Below, piece after piece: positions 1-11,800 of a stretch of 64,000 nucleotides of DNA. This DNA is from Tetragonia tetragonoides (Eukaryota; Streptophyta; Magnoliopsida; Caryophyllales; Aizoaceae), in NCBI GenBank assembly GCA_038025085.1, contig CM076147.1, positions 32,152,766-32,216,765 of the forward strand. Direction: 5' to 3'. A program made the translations under genes and the position numbers. The notes under the pieces are model-generated. The model had not been told where the DNA came from. It worked only from the letters and a program-made list of their open reading frames with translations, and did not search any database. Every line of letters starts with the position of its first letter. Position 1 is the first letter of the stretch.

Positions 1-329
1 TACGTGGAAAACCTCTCCTTAATCTTGAGGGATAAAAAATCACGAGCTTAAACTTTACTATGCTTTGGCACTTTATATACTAGCTTGGTGATGGGAACAT
101 CCTAGAGCACCTGTGCTTAACTTGATGGAGTCTGGGACAAACCCTCAGATACTCGTGCTTTTACCTTCTCCTATGGCCTCTTTATATAGGCCACAACTAG
201 AATACAACTAGGTCAATTTAACATAACTTGACTCCTAACACAATTAGGAAACTACTGTTAAATTATATCTAAATAATGTTATATGCTTTACTTGCTCAAC
301 AATACTTTACATAAACTAGACTTATATGC
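1..329 (-). repeat. Truncated LTR copy, same family as the next element
   Basis: The stretch from the window edge to about 329 repeats, with small differences, the sequences at roughly 424-700 and 1652-1990 (the shared block beginning TACGTGGAAAACC, the GAGGGATAAAAAA block and the AACAATACTTTAC block). It stops in a CTTATATGC that, in the copy at 1561-2043, continues into the LTR end. It is therefore a third, partial LTR joined directly to the element at 330. Its left end lies outside the window. No coding sequence is visible. Confidence 0.6.
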
Positions 330-2043
330 TGTTGGGCTTTTCTCTTTGCTTAGAGACCACTTGATATGGACTCTAACTAGATTATAACGCACGCGGAAGC
401 ATAACTGTAAAGAACACAAGATATACGTGGAAAACCCCTCCTTAACTTTGAGGGATAAAAAACCATGGGCTAAACTTTACTATACTTTGGCACTTGACAT
501 ACTGGACTTGGTGATGGGAACATCCCAGAGCACCTGGCTAGACTGATGGAGTCGGGGACAAACCCTCCCCCCAATCACTCACATATTCACTTTTACCTTC
601 TCCTATGACCTCTTTATATAAGCCACAACTAGGGTTTCTTTAACCTAACTTGACTTCTAACACAATTAGAAAACTACTACTTAAACAATATCTTTATAAT
701 ACTATTCTTTTCTTAACTAGCATAACTTACCTTAGAGTACTGTTATAATGCTAACTAACCTAATACTAACTTTTCGCCTTGCTGGACACTATAGCCGTAA
801 CTGCTTGCTAGACAACAATCACTCATGATGGGCTTTGCTAATCATGATCCACACTTGGACTTTGCTAATCGGCTTGCTGTAACATTGAGTGTGGACTTGG
901 TCCAACATATGCTAATGAAAATACTTTTCGTAACCAATATTGAGCGTGGAGATCTTAGGTTTAACAAACCTCCCCTCATGCTCAATACTCTTCAACTTGA
1001 TCAAGGCTTCAATATTTCAGAAACTTTACGCTACCTCCCCTTGAGTTTGAACCTCTTGCAAACTTCAACATACACTTGCAAAGACTTGGCACACTAATCT
1101 CTTATGCTAACTAAAGCACTACTTTTGCTGAACACATGTTATCACTTGGCTGTAGAGACTAATTTCCTAAAAGGATAAAGTCTCTCCAAAAGTAGGCATT
1201 CTCTCTAATAAGAATACTACTACTCGCTAGTACGAAAATTTGTGTGGACTTAATATGTGGTGAATCAATGGTGTAAATCTTTTTGAATATATCCTCCATG
1301 TCTCTAAATATTTTTAAATATACCCTCCATGTATACAGGCTTGAACTTTGCTAACCATTACTGAACTTGGACTTCGCTAACTATTATTGCTTGGCTTTGA
1401 CTTTTTGCTTTTGGGACTTGTTTCAACAATCTTCTCAGCAAGCCTATAACTTTTACGATCTTTTGAAAACTTCTCCATTTTGCTTCACCTTCTACTCTTA
1501 TAGATGATTCACTATATATTTTTTCTTCACCGTAAGATCTAGCTATGCTTTGATACTATTTGTTGGACTTTTCTCTTTACTTAAGGACCACTTGATGTGC
1601 ACTTTAACTAGATTATGACGCACGCGGAAATAGAACTATAAAGAACACAAGATATACGTAGAAAACCCCTCCTTAATTTTGAGGAATAAAAAACCACGGG
1701 CTTAAACTTTACTATACTTTGGCACTTGATTACTAGGCTTGGCTTTGGGAACATCCCAGTCTCCCAGAACATATGTGCTTAATTTGATGGAGTCTTCCAC
1801 AAACCCTTAGATCAATCGCTCTTTTACCTTCTCCCTATGACCTCTTTATATAGGCTACAACTAGAATGCAACTAGGTCACTTTAACCTTACTTCTTAACA
1901 CAATTAGCAAAGTACTACTAAATAATATCTAAATAATATTATATGCTTTACTTGCTCAACAATACTTTACCTAAACTAGACTTATATGCTAACGAGAATA
2001 CTTTTTGTAACCAATATTGAGCGTGAAGATCTTAGGTCTAACA
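330..2043 (-). mobile_element. Short non-autonomous LTR retroelement (TRIM-like)
   Basis: Two related blocks, 330-966 and 1561-2043, both start TGTTGG and end in TTAACA or CTAACA, the inverted ends expected of LTRs. The 594-bp interior has no gag or pol. Read on the minus strand, the 1561-2043 LTR is followed by AGTATCAAAGC, close to the initiator-Met tRNA primer-binding site. The 330-966 LTR is preceded by GAGGGGAGGTT, a polypurine tract. This fixes the orientation and the identity as an LTR element without coding capacity. The 330-966 LTR is longer because of extra internal sequence around 700-910. ATGC sits on both sides (326-329 and 2044-2047) as a possible target repeat, though short. 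Confidence 0.6.
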
Positions 2044-2455
2044 ATGCAGGTACCAGGTGGACTTAAGGCAAGTACTAGATGGGTATTAGGCGTATTGGGC
2101 AGGTACCAGATAGGTATTGGGCGGGTGCAAAATTAGTTGTAGCTGTAGAAGGAAATAAATTTGTAGAAAACGGCTAAAAATTGGTACAAAATGCTAATAA
2201 ACTAGTTGTAGTTATAACTGTAGGTGAAAGCTTATAGGATAGCTTTTACAAAAATAGTTGTAGCGAGTTGTGTTGCAAATTAAAAATGATATAACAAACT
2301 GTTTGATAGCAGAGAGTAACAATACTAGCTGCAATGCAAACTTCCAACTATAGCTTGAAAAACTAGCAGTTAGGTCATAACTATATTGGTTTTTTTTACA
2401 ATTGGTAATCCCTAATTTATGTACGATGATATACACATCAAAATCAAGAAAATTA
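2044..2455. other. Intergenic, no recognised feature
   Basis: AT-rich sequence with a degenerate GGTACCAG / GGTATT(G)GGC short repeat at 2050-2130. No coding region or RNA gene is supported. Confidence 0.5.
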
Positions 2456-2722
2456 TTTCCTCCGTCCCATGAAAATGTTTACACTAGTTTTTCAAGGTCA
2501 AATTTTGACCAATAATATGTCCAAAAATATTTATAATATAAAAATACTTTTAAATTTTAAATAGTACTTTTGAAAAATAATAATTTTATAATTTACATAT
2601 TCATATAATTGTAATTATTTACGGTCAAAGTAATATGTCTTGGAAGCCTTGAAGAGAAAGGTATAAAACCTGGTGCATACCTTATCAAAAAAATAAAACC
2701 TGGTGCATGTAACGGAGGACAT
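2456..2722. mobile_element. Stowaway-like MITE next to the LBD stop codon
   Basis: The element is bounded by TA (2454-2455 and 2723-2724). Its ends carry the Stowaway signature: TTTCCTCCGTCCC on the left and GGAGGA-type sequence, the reverse complement of TCCTCCGTT, on the right. The 267-bp interior is very AT-rich and has no coding capacity. It ends about 20 bp from the stop codon of the LBD gene, so it supplies most of that gene's 3' flank or UTR. A related element lies at 19765-20019. Confidence 0.65.
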
Positions 2723-2741
2723 TAAGCAAAGTAGAGCCACT

Positions 2742-3187
2742 TCAGCTTGGTAATAGTTGTCCATGAACACCCACAAAGGGCTTAACATCTTCAAACTGCT
2801 CTCCATCACGAAACCCATCCTTGAGATAGTCCGCTAGCTCGTAGAATGATTGAACCTTCTGGGCCTGGGCTTTAGCTTGGGCAAGAGAAGCCAATACAAA
2901 ATCAAGTTCAGCCTGGGCTTGAACAATCTGAGACTGGAGTTGTTGAACAATACGTTGACAACCACCAACGGGATCACGTGCACGGGCGTCAGCAGTGAAG
3001 ATAATAGACTTAACGGCGGCGTGTCGAAGGCGAGGCGGTACTGAACGGAGAGACTTGACGACGTTGTTGACACCGAAAAGCCGGTGGACGTTAAGGAACT
3101 CCTGTTGTTTTTGTGCTGGGAAGTAAGGTGCTAAAGGGCAGTCTTTTCCACATCTTCTCCTTTGAAATCTACACGCAGCACATGCAC

Positions 3188-3219
<32 letters not shown>

Positions 3220-3305
3220 GTAGTAGTAGTAGTAGTAGTAGTAGTTGTAATATTTGAAGTTTTGGTGTTATTGCTAGTGTCAGTGTGTTTATAAGGGGTC
3301 ACCAT
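2742..3305 (-). CDS. LOB-domain (LBD) transcription factor
   Basis: This encodes a 187-residue plant-specific DNA-binding protein. The LOB zinc-finger-like block C-x2-C-x6-C-x3-C is at residues 42-56 (CAACRFQRRRCGKDC), followed by the FLNVHRLFGVNNVVK region, the RDPVGGC segment and a Leu/Ile-spaced C-terminal helix (IVQQLQSQIVQAQAELDF) typical of class I LBD dimerisation. It is expected to act in the nucleus in organ-boundary or lateral-organ programmes; which one cannot be read here. The start chosen (MVTPYK) lies just downstream of a GA-repeat leader. The open frame extends 76 codons upstream, but that part is the translated GA repeat (a Ser-Leu run) and is more likely 5' UTR. Oddity: residues about 20-39 are a Thr run followed by an Asn run encoded by two adjacent trinucleotide microsatellites. 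A LOB-domain gene usually has an intron after the GAS block; none is needed here. Confidence 0.85.
3189..3244. repeat. Adjacent ATT and AGT microsatellites inside the LBD coding region
   Basis: About ten ATT units run straight into about nine AGT units. Read on the minus strand they encode the Asn run and Thr run that sit directly before the LOB cysteine block. Length change in steps of three would alter the protein without breaking frame. Confidence 0.85.
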
Positions 3306-3333
3306 AAAGGGGCGAAATATGGGGAGGAGAGGG

Positions 3334-3335
<2 letters not shown>

Positions 3336-3365
<30 letters not shown>
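3336..3365. repeat. GA microsatellite in the LBD 5' leader
   Basis: About fifteen GA units lie 30-60 bp upstream of the chosen ATG, so the transcript carries CT repeats. Similar GA/CT tracts mark the leaders of the desaturase (7261-7290) and IDD (59071-59092) genes in this window. Confidence 0.8.
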
Positions 3366-3370
<5 letters not shown>

Positions 3371-5379
3371 GCGGCGTGATAAGGGGGAGGAATGAGGAGA
3401 GATTTGTATTAGAAACTGATGATTTGATTAAGGGTTTTGGTAATGGGAGTGGACGTGATTGAGGGAAATACGGGAACTGGTGTTTTGTTAGGAAAATGGG
3501 ACGATGAGTAATTGGAGAGGTTTTGACTTTCACCTTTTGCAGTTAATATGTTTGGGAGGTTTTATTTTCTTTCCTATTTTTATCATTTTCACTGTGAAAC
3601 TGTGTTATACAAGATCTAAAAACTTTTGTATCAAACCTTTTTGACGGTTTGATGATGGTAATTTTTGTTTCCATAACTCGATTGAATATAAACATTCAAG
3701 TATATCTCAAATCACTCAGGTTATTTGGATCTCACAAGTTTATTATTTTCAAAACTAGTGTTACTGGCTTGTCCGGTTTCTACTCAAATTTTGGAGCTAT
3801 AAGCTATATCAAAGGATGAGTCACAAGTTTTTAAAGGATAGTAGAGTTGGTCGTAAGGTTAGATTTCATGACAAAGTCATGATTCAATTCTCATTAAACC
3901 CTTTGCTGAGCTTGGTATACGTATCAAGAAAAGACCGATAGAGTCATAGAACATGTCCCGTGTACTGTAACTTCAGATTGAGCAATCTAACCAAACCAAG
4001 AACTTGACAACTCTTTCCGTAGCAAGGAAACTTTGGAGGTCAAAGAAATTATGGAAGTATGCCGCAACAAGGTAATCCTGTTTTAGTTTTAGATCGGGCT
4101 AAGGAATAAAGCTGAAACAATATGCAATTGGGAATAATCCTTTATCTCTGGTTTGAATTTAGAATAAGATTTGCTAGAAAGCATCTGTTCTTAATAAATT
4201 AGCAATCAAACTTCAGCTCATAGGATGTGATATTAGGAGGAGCTAGTGAGCTACTGCAGCTCTCAATATTCATTTTGATGACAGACTCTTAGCAGCTCCA
4301 AAAAGTACAACCATTGCTGAAGGTACTTAAAAGGAATCTAAATCAAGCCAGTATGATAGAAATTTCCAGTACATATCATTTGTTGGCCAAAGACTGCACA
4401 TAAAGAAGAGCCTTTTTTTCCAACTTTTCTGCCCATCCACCCCCTGTTTTTCTTCTTCTTTTGTTTCCTATGTCAACCCACCCTTCTCTTATGCAGTACT
4501 CTACTTATCAATTTCTGAACAAAAGTGCAGGGACAAATTAAAGCCTTCATGCACTGGTTGGGGTCTGTTACAAAAGATGTTAGCAGCCGAACACATCCGC
4601 CGCCCTAAACTAGTTGGGAGATTCTCCAATGGATGAACACTCTACAGTCTACCCTCACAATTGGCTTTCCTGAGATAAACTCCACAATTATCAGTTCAGC
4701 AGGTCACTTGGGAGAGCTAGGGATAATATTACACACAGAACTCCTTGATGTTGTCACTTGTCAAGCACTTTCAGAATCTGTGTTGGATAGGGAATATACT
4801 AGGATTCTGAAAATGATCAGTTATGTCCCTAAGTTTTTGGGAAAAAGGATATGTACCTGAGAAGAAAGCTTCAACTCTGACTGATCAAAATATGAACTTC
4901 ATGGCTACCACTTCTGGTACTTCAAACTAAAGGAATGATACAATAATGGCATAAAAAGCAAATCTTTTTCCCCCACGTTAAAGAAGGAAAAGGGGTTTGC
5001 ATTTTAGAATTTCAGCCACTTATTGACAGTAAATTTTGCAGAAGAGATAGATGTGGGACACCACTGAATGACTGACACATATTTGTGCCCTTTGTTCACA
5101 TCCTTACAGTTTTGTGTCCTTGTGATACAAGACAACAAGAATTTTTTTTGCCAAATATGAACCCATGGCTAATAAACAAGGATCACAAAAAGAGTAGCTA
5201 TGATAAAACAGACCTTTGTGTCCAGAACAAACATAATAATATCAGTAATGAAAGAACAAACATGATAATATCAGTAATGTTGCGCCTTTCACTTAAAGAA
5301 GCAGCAACAAGAAAAATAGGCAGACAATGAGAAATGGAGTACTTCATAAACTATATTTCATATATATATAAGCGGGAAT
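3366..5379. other. Intergenic, LBD promoter side, nothing recognised
   Basis: About 2 kb of AT-rich sequence upstream of the LBD gene and downstream of the desaturase. Short open frames (for example near 4633-4860 and 5085-5330) show no recognisable domain and no convincing splice context. No RNA gene or transposon end is recognised. Confidence 0.5.
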
Positions 5380-5779
5380 CAAATGAAAGAACAACCTGAA
5401 GCAATGGCGCTGAATACAAATGAGATATACTTATCAAAGTTTATGCTAAAGCAAACCAAACTAAATACAAAGTTGTGGTTTACCAAAAGATGCACTAATG
5501 ATAAGATTTGTGTTCTCCGCGATTCAACACAACTTTTTGTACAGCCCCTCTTAGGCTCTCCCTTCGTAGTTTGTTGCTGGTGTAAGAACAAGAGAGAGAT
5601 ATAGGATCACACCTGCTTGCCTACTGAAACAAATTGCGTAAGCCGACCCACCAAAGTGTAGACCGAACTGAAATGGGAAACGACGATGACCTCATTTGCG
5701 ATTGATCCAAAGGGCAATCCTTCCCCGAAGAACAAATGAAACGGAATTATTAACGCATATGTAAATACAAGGTGCTCGC
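5380..5779 (-). other. Probable 3' UTR of the desaturase gene
   Basis: This is non-coding sequence directly downstream of the desaturase stop on the minus strand. The transcript end cannot be placed exactly from sequence. Confidence 0.4.
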
Positions 5780-7129
5780 TCATCCATAAGTATTGACTGC
5801 CTCCCATACCAAATTCTTGGGCACGGGATTGGTAATATCCCGAGCCTGAAGGGCAGCAGTCCGAAGGGTCTTGTATGTTAACACATTGGCGCCCAAGAAA
5901 GTGGCACAATTATAAGGCAAGTTGTGCTTCTTGCATAGCTCCTTGACAAAGGGTGAGATTTTCCTAAGTTGGCGCCTAGGCATCCTAGGAAACAGATGAT
6001 GCTCAATCTGAAATTGCAAGCCACCATGAAACCAATCCATCCAAGGCGAGCAAGTAATGTTGAGTGTTCCACTAGTCTGCTTCTCAAACCAATCATTCCC
6101 ACCAGGAGGTCCAACATAAACATTTGAGGAGAAATGGTTCAAGCAAAACTGGACATGTTGAATGCCAGTAACAGAAAAGCTAAGCAACACAAAGGCAATC
6201 CTCTCACCCCGATTAGGCAAGTAAGAAACAAGCAATGGGTACCAAACCCAGAACATAAGCATCCCAAGAAGCTCCTGGACCCTATTGGGCACTTTTCTCT
6301 TAGACAACAACAAGATGAAAGACTGTGCAAACAGATTAATCCTTGCAAAGCACATCACAGGGTAGAATGACAAATGCTGGTAACTGACCAAAAACCTCGA
6401 AACCGAATCGAAATTCATTTTTCTTTCATAAAATTTAGATTGCAAGGAAGAAAAGAACTTGGAAGAAACCACAAAAAAGGGCATATGCTGCAAATCAGGA
6501 TCAAATTCAAGGGCATTGCAAGCAATATGATGGGCATTGTGATTCCATTTCCACCAAGCAATGCAAATCCCAGCAAGACAATTCCCAGATAGCACTTGCG
6601 CAAAACGATTAAACCAAGGGTTTATCATAACCTGATAATGCCCAGAATCATGTCCAATCCACCCACTTTGAATCCAAAAAAACCCCACTAAAACCCCACA
6701 AGCAAGATGAACCCACAATTTGTCACTAAACAAAATGCCATAAACACTCACAGAAAACATGAACACCATAGCCAACAACAGAATGAACACAGTATGACCT
6801 TTCTTCTCAAAAAGACCCATTTTTGTGAACTCTGAGAGTAATTTTCTGTAATCTTTAGAACATTCAGAAACCTTATAATCTTTGAGATAATACCCAGTAA
6901 AGAATTGATCAAGATATCTCCATGCTGTTCCAGGATGATAAGCAACAAAGGCATCAGTGACATCTTGACCTGCAAGATTCAACAATGGCGTTTCACCACC
7001 AGGATGATTATTAGCCCAATTAGTGACATTGTAGATCTTGCCTTGAATTGAGATCCAAAGATCACCCTTTTTGTTGTGGGTTTTTAGCTCTTGTTCTGAA
7101 ATGTACTTCTTTTCATCTGATTCACCCAT
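5780..7129 (-). CDS. SLD: Delta-8 sphingolipid (long-chain base) desaturase
   Basis: This 449-residue front-end desaturase introduces the delta-8 double bond into the long-chain base of plant sphingolipids at the ER membrane, using electrons from its own fused cytochrome b5 domain. The b5 domain is N-terminal, with the haem motif HPGG at 42-45 and a second haem His in AYHPG (residue 65). Membrane segments lie near 112-150. The three desaturase histidine boxes are complete: HDSGH (160-164), HNAHH (197-201) and QIEHH (374-378), the last with the Gln typical of front-end desaturases. Length and single-exon structure fit the SLD1/SLD2 family. The start chosen is MGESDEKKY; the frame runs 25 codons further upstream but without family resemblance. 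The leader carries a GA repeat (7261-7290). A delta-6 acyl desaturase is the nearest alternative, since sequence alone separates the two poorly, but angiosperm genes of this class are mostly delta-8 sphingolipid enzymes. Confidence 0.93.
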   Translation of the reverse strand: MGESDEKKYISEQELKTHNKKGDLWISIQGKIYNVTNWANNHPGGETPLLNLAGQDVTDAFVAYHPGTAWRYLDQFFTGYYLKDYKVSECSKDYRKLLSEFTKMGLFEKKGHTVFILLLAMVFMFSVSVYGILFSDKLWVHLACGVLVGFFWIQSGWIGHDSGHYQVMINPWFNRFAQVLSGNCLAGICIAWWKWNHNAHHIACNALEFDPDLQHMPFFVVSSKFFSSLQSKFYERKMNFDSVSRFLVSYQHLSFYPVMCFARINLFAQSFILLLSKRKVPNRVQELLGMLMFWVWYPLLVSYLPNRGERIAFVLLSFSVTGIQHVQFCLNHFSSNVYVGPPGGNDWFEKQTSGTLNITCSPWMDWFHGGLQFQIEHHLFPRMPRRQLRKISPFVKELCKKHNLPYNCATFLGANVLTYKTLRTAALQARDITNPVPKNLVWEAVNTYG

Positions 7130-7599
7130 TGTTTGCTTTGGTTTTTGGGGTTTTTCGAGAGGTTTTTTATGGTTCACAATGATGAAAAGTGACAATCTTT
7201 TCAAATGTGATTGAGAGCTAAAGAGGGATGAGATTTAAGAGAGGTTTAAAATGAAAATCGAGAGAGAGGGGGGGGAGAGAGAGAGAGAGATGAGTATTGA
7301 TTCTCTCCCCTCTGCTTATTGATGCTTCATCGGCCAGTCAGTTTAAGGAGATGAGGAGGGAGGGTCAGGGCAGAGCGAGGTAGTAGCACGTTCGAGTTGG
7401 GACTCTCTGGGACTCATTTTGGAAGTGAAATTTGCCAACGGTTTACATAAATACCCTTTTTTTTTTTTAAAGAAGAAGATAATTACTCGTTGTTGTTGTT
7501 GGTGGTGGTGGTGGTGGTGGTGGTGAGGTAAAAGAATTCATATAAAGCGCCCTTATAACGTGGCGTGATATATATGAACATAAATTCTGATACTTCGAT
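7130..7599 (-). promoter_or_regulatory. Desaturase leader and proximal promoter region
   Basis: This is the upstream region of the desaturase. It contains a G-run/GA tract at 7261-7290 (CT-rich in the transcript sense), a T tract at 7459-7468, and a GTT/GGT microsatellite at 7489-7526. No clear TATA box is assigned. Confidence 0.35.
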
Positions 7600-7995
7600 T
7601 CTGTTTGGCAATTGGTTGGTGACATTAGTTGGTGGCTGGTGACTGGTGGTCGATAGTTGGTAATATTGTATATTTGGAAAGAGATGTTTAGTATCGTTGG
7701 CTGGTAACATTAACGGTTTATATGTAAAATTACCTAGAAATACATTCATATGATAGAGAAATTTGATGGAATAGAAGTAAATAATTGCAAGTTTTGGACT
7801 ATCTTGTCATTGGACTGCATTAATGCCATCAGCCAATACCCCAAAGCTACCCTCTTTGGCTTTTCAAAAGTTGGCTTGTGGGAACCCAAAAGTTAATCTC
7901 ACAAGCTAACATCCAAACACCAAAATTGGATGATGGACTGGTCAAATATCCAATTTTACCAAAAGTCACCCCACAAGCCAATATCCAAACACTCC
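7600..7995. mobile_element. Candidate MITE with TGTTTGG inverted ends
   Basis: The left end (TGTTTGGCAATTGGTTGGTG from 7602) and the reverse complement of the right end (TGTTTGGATATTGGCTTGTG, ending about 7992) match at most positions, which gives imperfect inverted repeats around a 390-bp non-coding interior. A target duplication was not identified. The region 7996-8168 beyond it shows nothing. Confidence 0.4.
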
Positions 7996-8168
7996 CTTCA
8001 TAAAAGAGACTTCATGTATGATAGATACTTCATAAGAGAATTGTGGCTTCGAGGGAGAATTGTTTGTATGGGGGTCAACTCATGAAAAGGTAAAGTGCTT
8101 GTAATAAGTTTATTTTTTCATTTACGGTATTTAAACCCTTAATTTTACTTTAGGAATGAGAGTATAAC

Positions 8169-8210
8169 TATTAGAGTGTCGAACTATAACTATTAGAGTG
8201 TCGAACTACT
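8169..8210. repeat. Tandem duplication of a 22-bp sequence
   Basis: CTATTAGAGTGTCGAACTA occurs twice in direct tandem. It is non-coding. Confidence 0.7.
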
Positions 8211-8649
8211 TACAAGTCACGCCAACCACTTTATCCTTTTCTGGTTTACAAATTACAATCCATAATAAATCCACGGATGGACAAATTTGTAAATATATAT
8301 ATTTTTGTAATTCTGTCGATTGGGTACTTTTATCATTCAGAGGATCATCGAAATTTGGAGCCCAGTCGCCAACCATACTCGCCAATGCCACTGATATACG
8401 GAGTAGTTAAAAAACTAAAAAGTTTGTCAAAAAAAGAAAACTAAAAAGAATATCATATGGATATCCCTTTCCCAAGTATCTTTAATTTTGCATTTGAGAC
8501 CCACTCTTTTTTTTTTGCTCTTCGCATTTGAGACCCACTCGATTTTCCTTTGTTTACTCCAAAACTCTTCCAAGTCTCGAGTATCTCTTGTTTGTGTGTC
8601 CTGAAATAAATTGATTTGATATTTTCAACTTAACTTCTGAATCTGTGAT

Positions 8650-8806
8650 ACAGTGATTATTTTCACGCGCTGGCTTGTAGGTACCTCAAACGGTGGGACA
8701 GCTGGCCAAGAAATTTAAAACTGCTCCATGCCCAAGGCGAGATTCGAACCCTCGACCTTGGTTAAGGATGGATAAGTCTCTACCACTCAACCACACTTCC
8801 TTAGTT
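8650..8806 (-). mobile_element. tRNA-derived SINE with target-site duplication
   Basis: On the minus strand the 5' part reads like a tRNA: a box A-like GTGGTTGAGTGGTAGAG and a box B-like GGTTCGAATCTCG, about 40 bp apart, the RNA polymerase III internal promoter layout. The downstream part (through CTACAAGCCAGC) is not tRNA-like, as expected for a SINE body. ATCTGTGAT flanks it directly at 8641-8649 and 8807-8815, a perfect 9-bp target duplication. A real tRNA gene is rejected because the acceptor stem and 3' half do not close. Confidence 0.75.
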
Positions 8807-8815
8807 ATCTGTGAT

Positions 8816-11800
8816 CCTTTGTATATCCTACATATTGAAGATCCATTTAAAAGTATACATTGATATCATTCTAAGTTTCAAACAACATATGTATTATCGT
8901 TAAATTTAAATTGGATGGATAAATTATTTAATTGATAAGTTTAATTTCACATGAATAAAACTTAATTGAATACGATTGAACTAAACTGAATTAGTCTACA
9001 TTGCAGAACGAAAATAAAACAAACTGGACAAATTAGACTGAATATTGAATTGAACTAAAAATAAATTGATGAGATCAAAGCATAAAGTCAATTACCACAC
9101 TTTAATTTGGTTTCTCTTAACTTCAGCCAAGTTCTTTTCAGGGAATAGTGTGTGACAGAACGTAATGGAATGAAAATTACAACGTTAAATGAAATGGAAC
9201 ATATGTAGCGCAGATTGAAACGAGACAGATTGCAAAGTGAAACAGAACCTGTAACAAAATGAAACACATAATGAAACATCTTGTAGGCCTATTACATGCA
9301 CAATCCACTTAATGTGTATCATAACCACTCACTTAGCAACAAATATACAGTGAGATGAATTGTGTTGGCTTGAAGTGAAGCAAATAAATTGAAGTGAACA
9401 AGATCGGATTCTACTTTACTCCCTATTGTTGAAATAAGATTTAATTTGAAATGTTAATCACTACAGAATAACAAGTTTTGTATAATACCGATGAGTCTGC
9501 CTTTATATATAAACTTATATCCATGATTTTATTAATGGACTAATGGTTATTACTAGACTTCCCATCAACCATCTTTTGCCACGGCCTACGGGGACAACAT
9601 ACATCCCCATTCCTCCCCCCCCCCCCCCAATATAATGCCAGCTGCCCTTGGCATTTGTCCACAACGAAAACATAAGATCACGAGACTAATTACAAAACAG
9701 AGATGAATCTGAGAAATATCTGACACTCCATCCCCACTCTCTTTCTTTAAGGATTTTGTGAAGATGAAGCCACTGCCCACTGGCCTCCCAGCCAAAATAT
9801 CTACCATGATCGTTTCCTTTTTTTTTAATTTCTTATTTTTATTTAATTTTAAAAAAGTTCTGGAAGACTTTCAATAATTAGTTTTTTTTTCATCTTAGTT
9901 TAGCACTAGGAATCTGATCTATTTTATTTATTTATTTTAGGATAGAAGTGATACAAAGTCGAAATGAATATATAGAACCCTCAACACTACTTTAAATAAA
10001 AGTTCAAAAGTCATATTCATATTATTCAATATAGCAATTTTAAACTCCTATCAATTTTTCCGATTAGGGACTGATAATAATAATAATGCAAAAAACACAA
10101 AGTATTCTCATAATAATATAAACTTCAGAATATCTGAAATCTTACTAGCTTACACTACTAGAGGGATATCTTTAGTGATTGGTAGATTCATCCATGCATA
10201 TGCTTATTTAATTGGCTGGCTTAGACTCAATGCGGGGTACACGATTAGAGTCATCAGATCTCAAATTAAAAAGGAAAATTTTGAGTCAGATGTTTGAAGA
10301 TTACATAAAAATTTATATAAGGCGGTTTAGTATGGATAGTTGCAATAATGAACTTTTACATGACAAAAAATCGTGTTTGTCATATAAGAGAACTTAATTT
10401 TGTGAAGAGGATCGAAGGGGGAAGTTTGCGAGGAAAAATAGGGGAAAATATAGAAACTATTTACAAGTTAAGTCAAACACCACCTAAATTAAGCCATTGA
10501 TGATGCTTAAATTTCATGAAACTTCAATGCGCCTCATTCAAATTTATTATTTATTTTGTTAATTTGAAATTCAATAAATTACTTTCATATTACATCACTC
10601 CTTATATTGTGTTCCCTTCTCTAGAGTTTTTGTGCAGTTCTTTGTTTGTGTCTATCTCTCTCCTCTAACTACTTATTTCCCAAAAACTACCCCTTCTAAT
10701 CCAAGGGTTCCAAAACCCCCTTCTAATCCAATGATGAGAGAAAGAGAGACTTTAGATAAAAAAAAAACTCCAGAAAATCCGTTCCCCCTTATATTAGCTT
10801 CAAACTGAGAAGAGAGAGGGAAAAAAAGAAAAAATATAAGCTAATAATGCCCCTCGTCATATGCTTATATGGTTATTATATATAGTATGTAGTAACGTTA
10901 AACAACAACACGTAATGATTCTATTCATCATCCAATGCAATCGTGGAAGTTGCTAGGCAGGCGAAGATATGCTTGGGGATTTCAATAACGACCAACAGGA
11001 AAATCCTGGAAAAAAACTTGTTTACCCAGTGGCAATGAGTAGACTGCCTATGTGATCGATGTGTGCGATTGTAATTGATTGCTTTTTGAAATTTTGTTTT
11101 CAATTGAAAATTACTCCGTATTAATTAGAGTTTCAAGATACAAATTTAATTTTGTAATCCACATCACGTTGATAGACTATTCTATGAGTAGATTAAGCAT
11201 AATACAAAAATACTAACCCAAGACCAAATTAAAGAAAAAATTGAGCAAGGTGGAATGCTCCAGCTTGAATTGGATTTGGGGATTCATAAAGCTGAAATGT
11301 GATGTAGAGCATCATGTAATTAAGTGTCAAAGTAGGGATGACAGATTATGGTTATGCGCATAGGAGCTGTTACGACACGTGATCTTGATGTTGCAATACT
11401 TACGCGAGCTAGGTGCATGCAATATCACACAGTACAATATGTTCCTGGAAGTCCCGATGTGTAGTACTAGTTGTTATGCTTTACTCGTATTATTATTACT
11501 CGAAAAGGAGCACTCATAATTTAGAGGGGATTCTAAATTGTAGACAATGAGAATTAAACCTATATCTTATGAGTGGAAGATAAAAATGGTACCAAAACTC
11601 CACCTCCTTAATTCTCAATGATATTGTGCCCGAGAAGATAACCAAGTCGCGCTCATACCTTTAGCCCATAGTATCTAGGCCCTAACTTTATCTCTTGGAA
11701 GTAGAAGTATACGTATATTTTATCCTATCAAAGGTCAAATTAAACTTTCAAGAAGATTATTATATCCAATTAGGAATGTGAATAAGCCGAGCAAAACCTA

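Noticed and set aside
3306..3533. N-terminal extension of the LBD protein
   Set aside because: It is the translated GA-repeat leader without LBD resemblance; the LOB block follows the internal Met at the usual distance.
4633..4860. 75-codon open frame near 4.7 kb
   Set aside because: No family resemblance, no splice context and no neighbouring exon; likely chance.
7130..7204. 25-codon N-terminal extension of the desaturase
   Set aside because: The cytochrome b5 domain begins right after MGESDEKK; the extension is basic and low-complexity and not seen in the family.
8700..8800. A tRNA gene
   Set aside because: Box A and box B fit, but the acceptor stem and the 3' half do not pair, and target repeats show a SINE.
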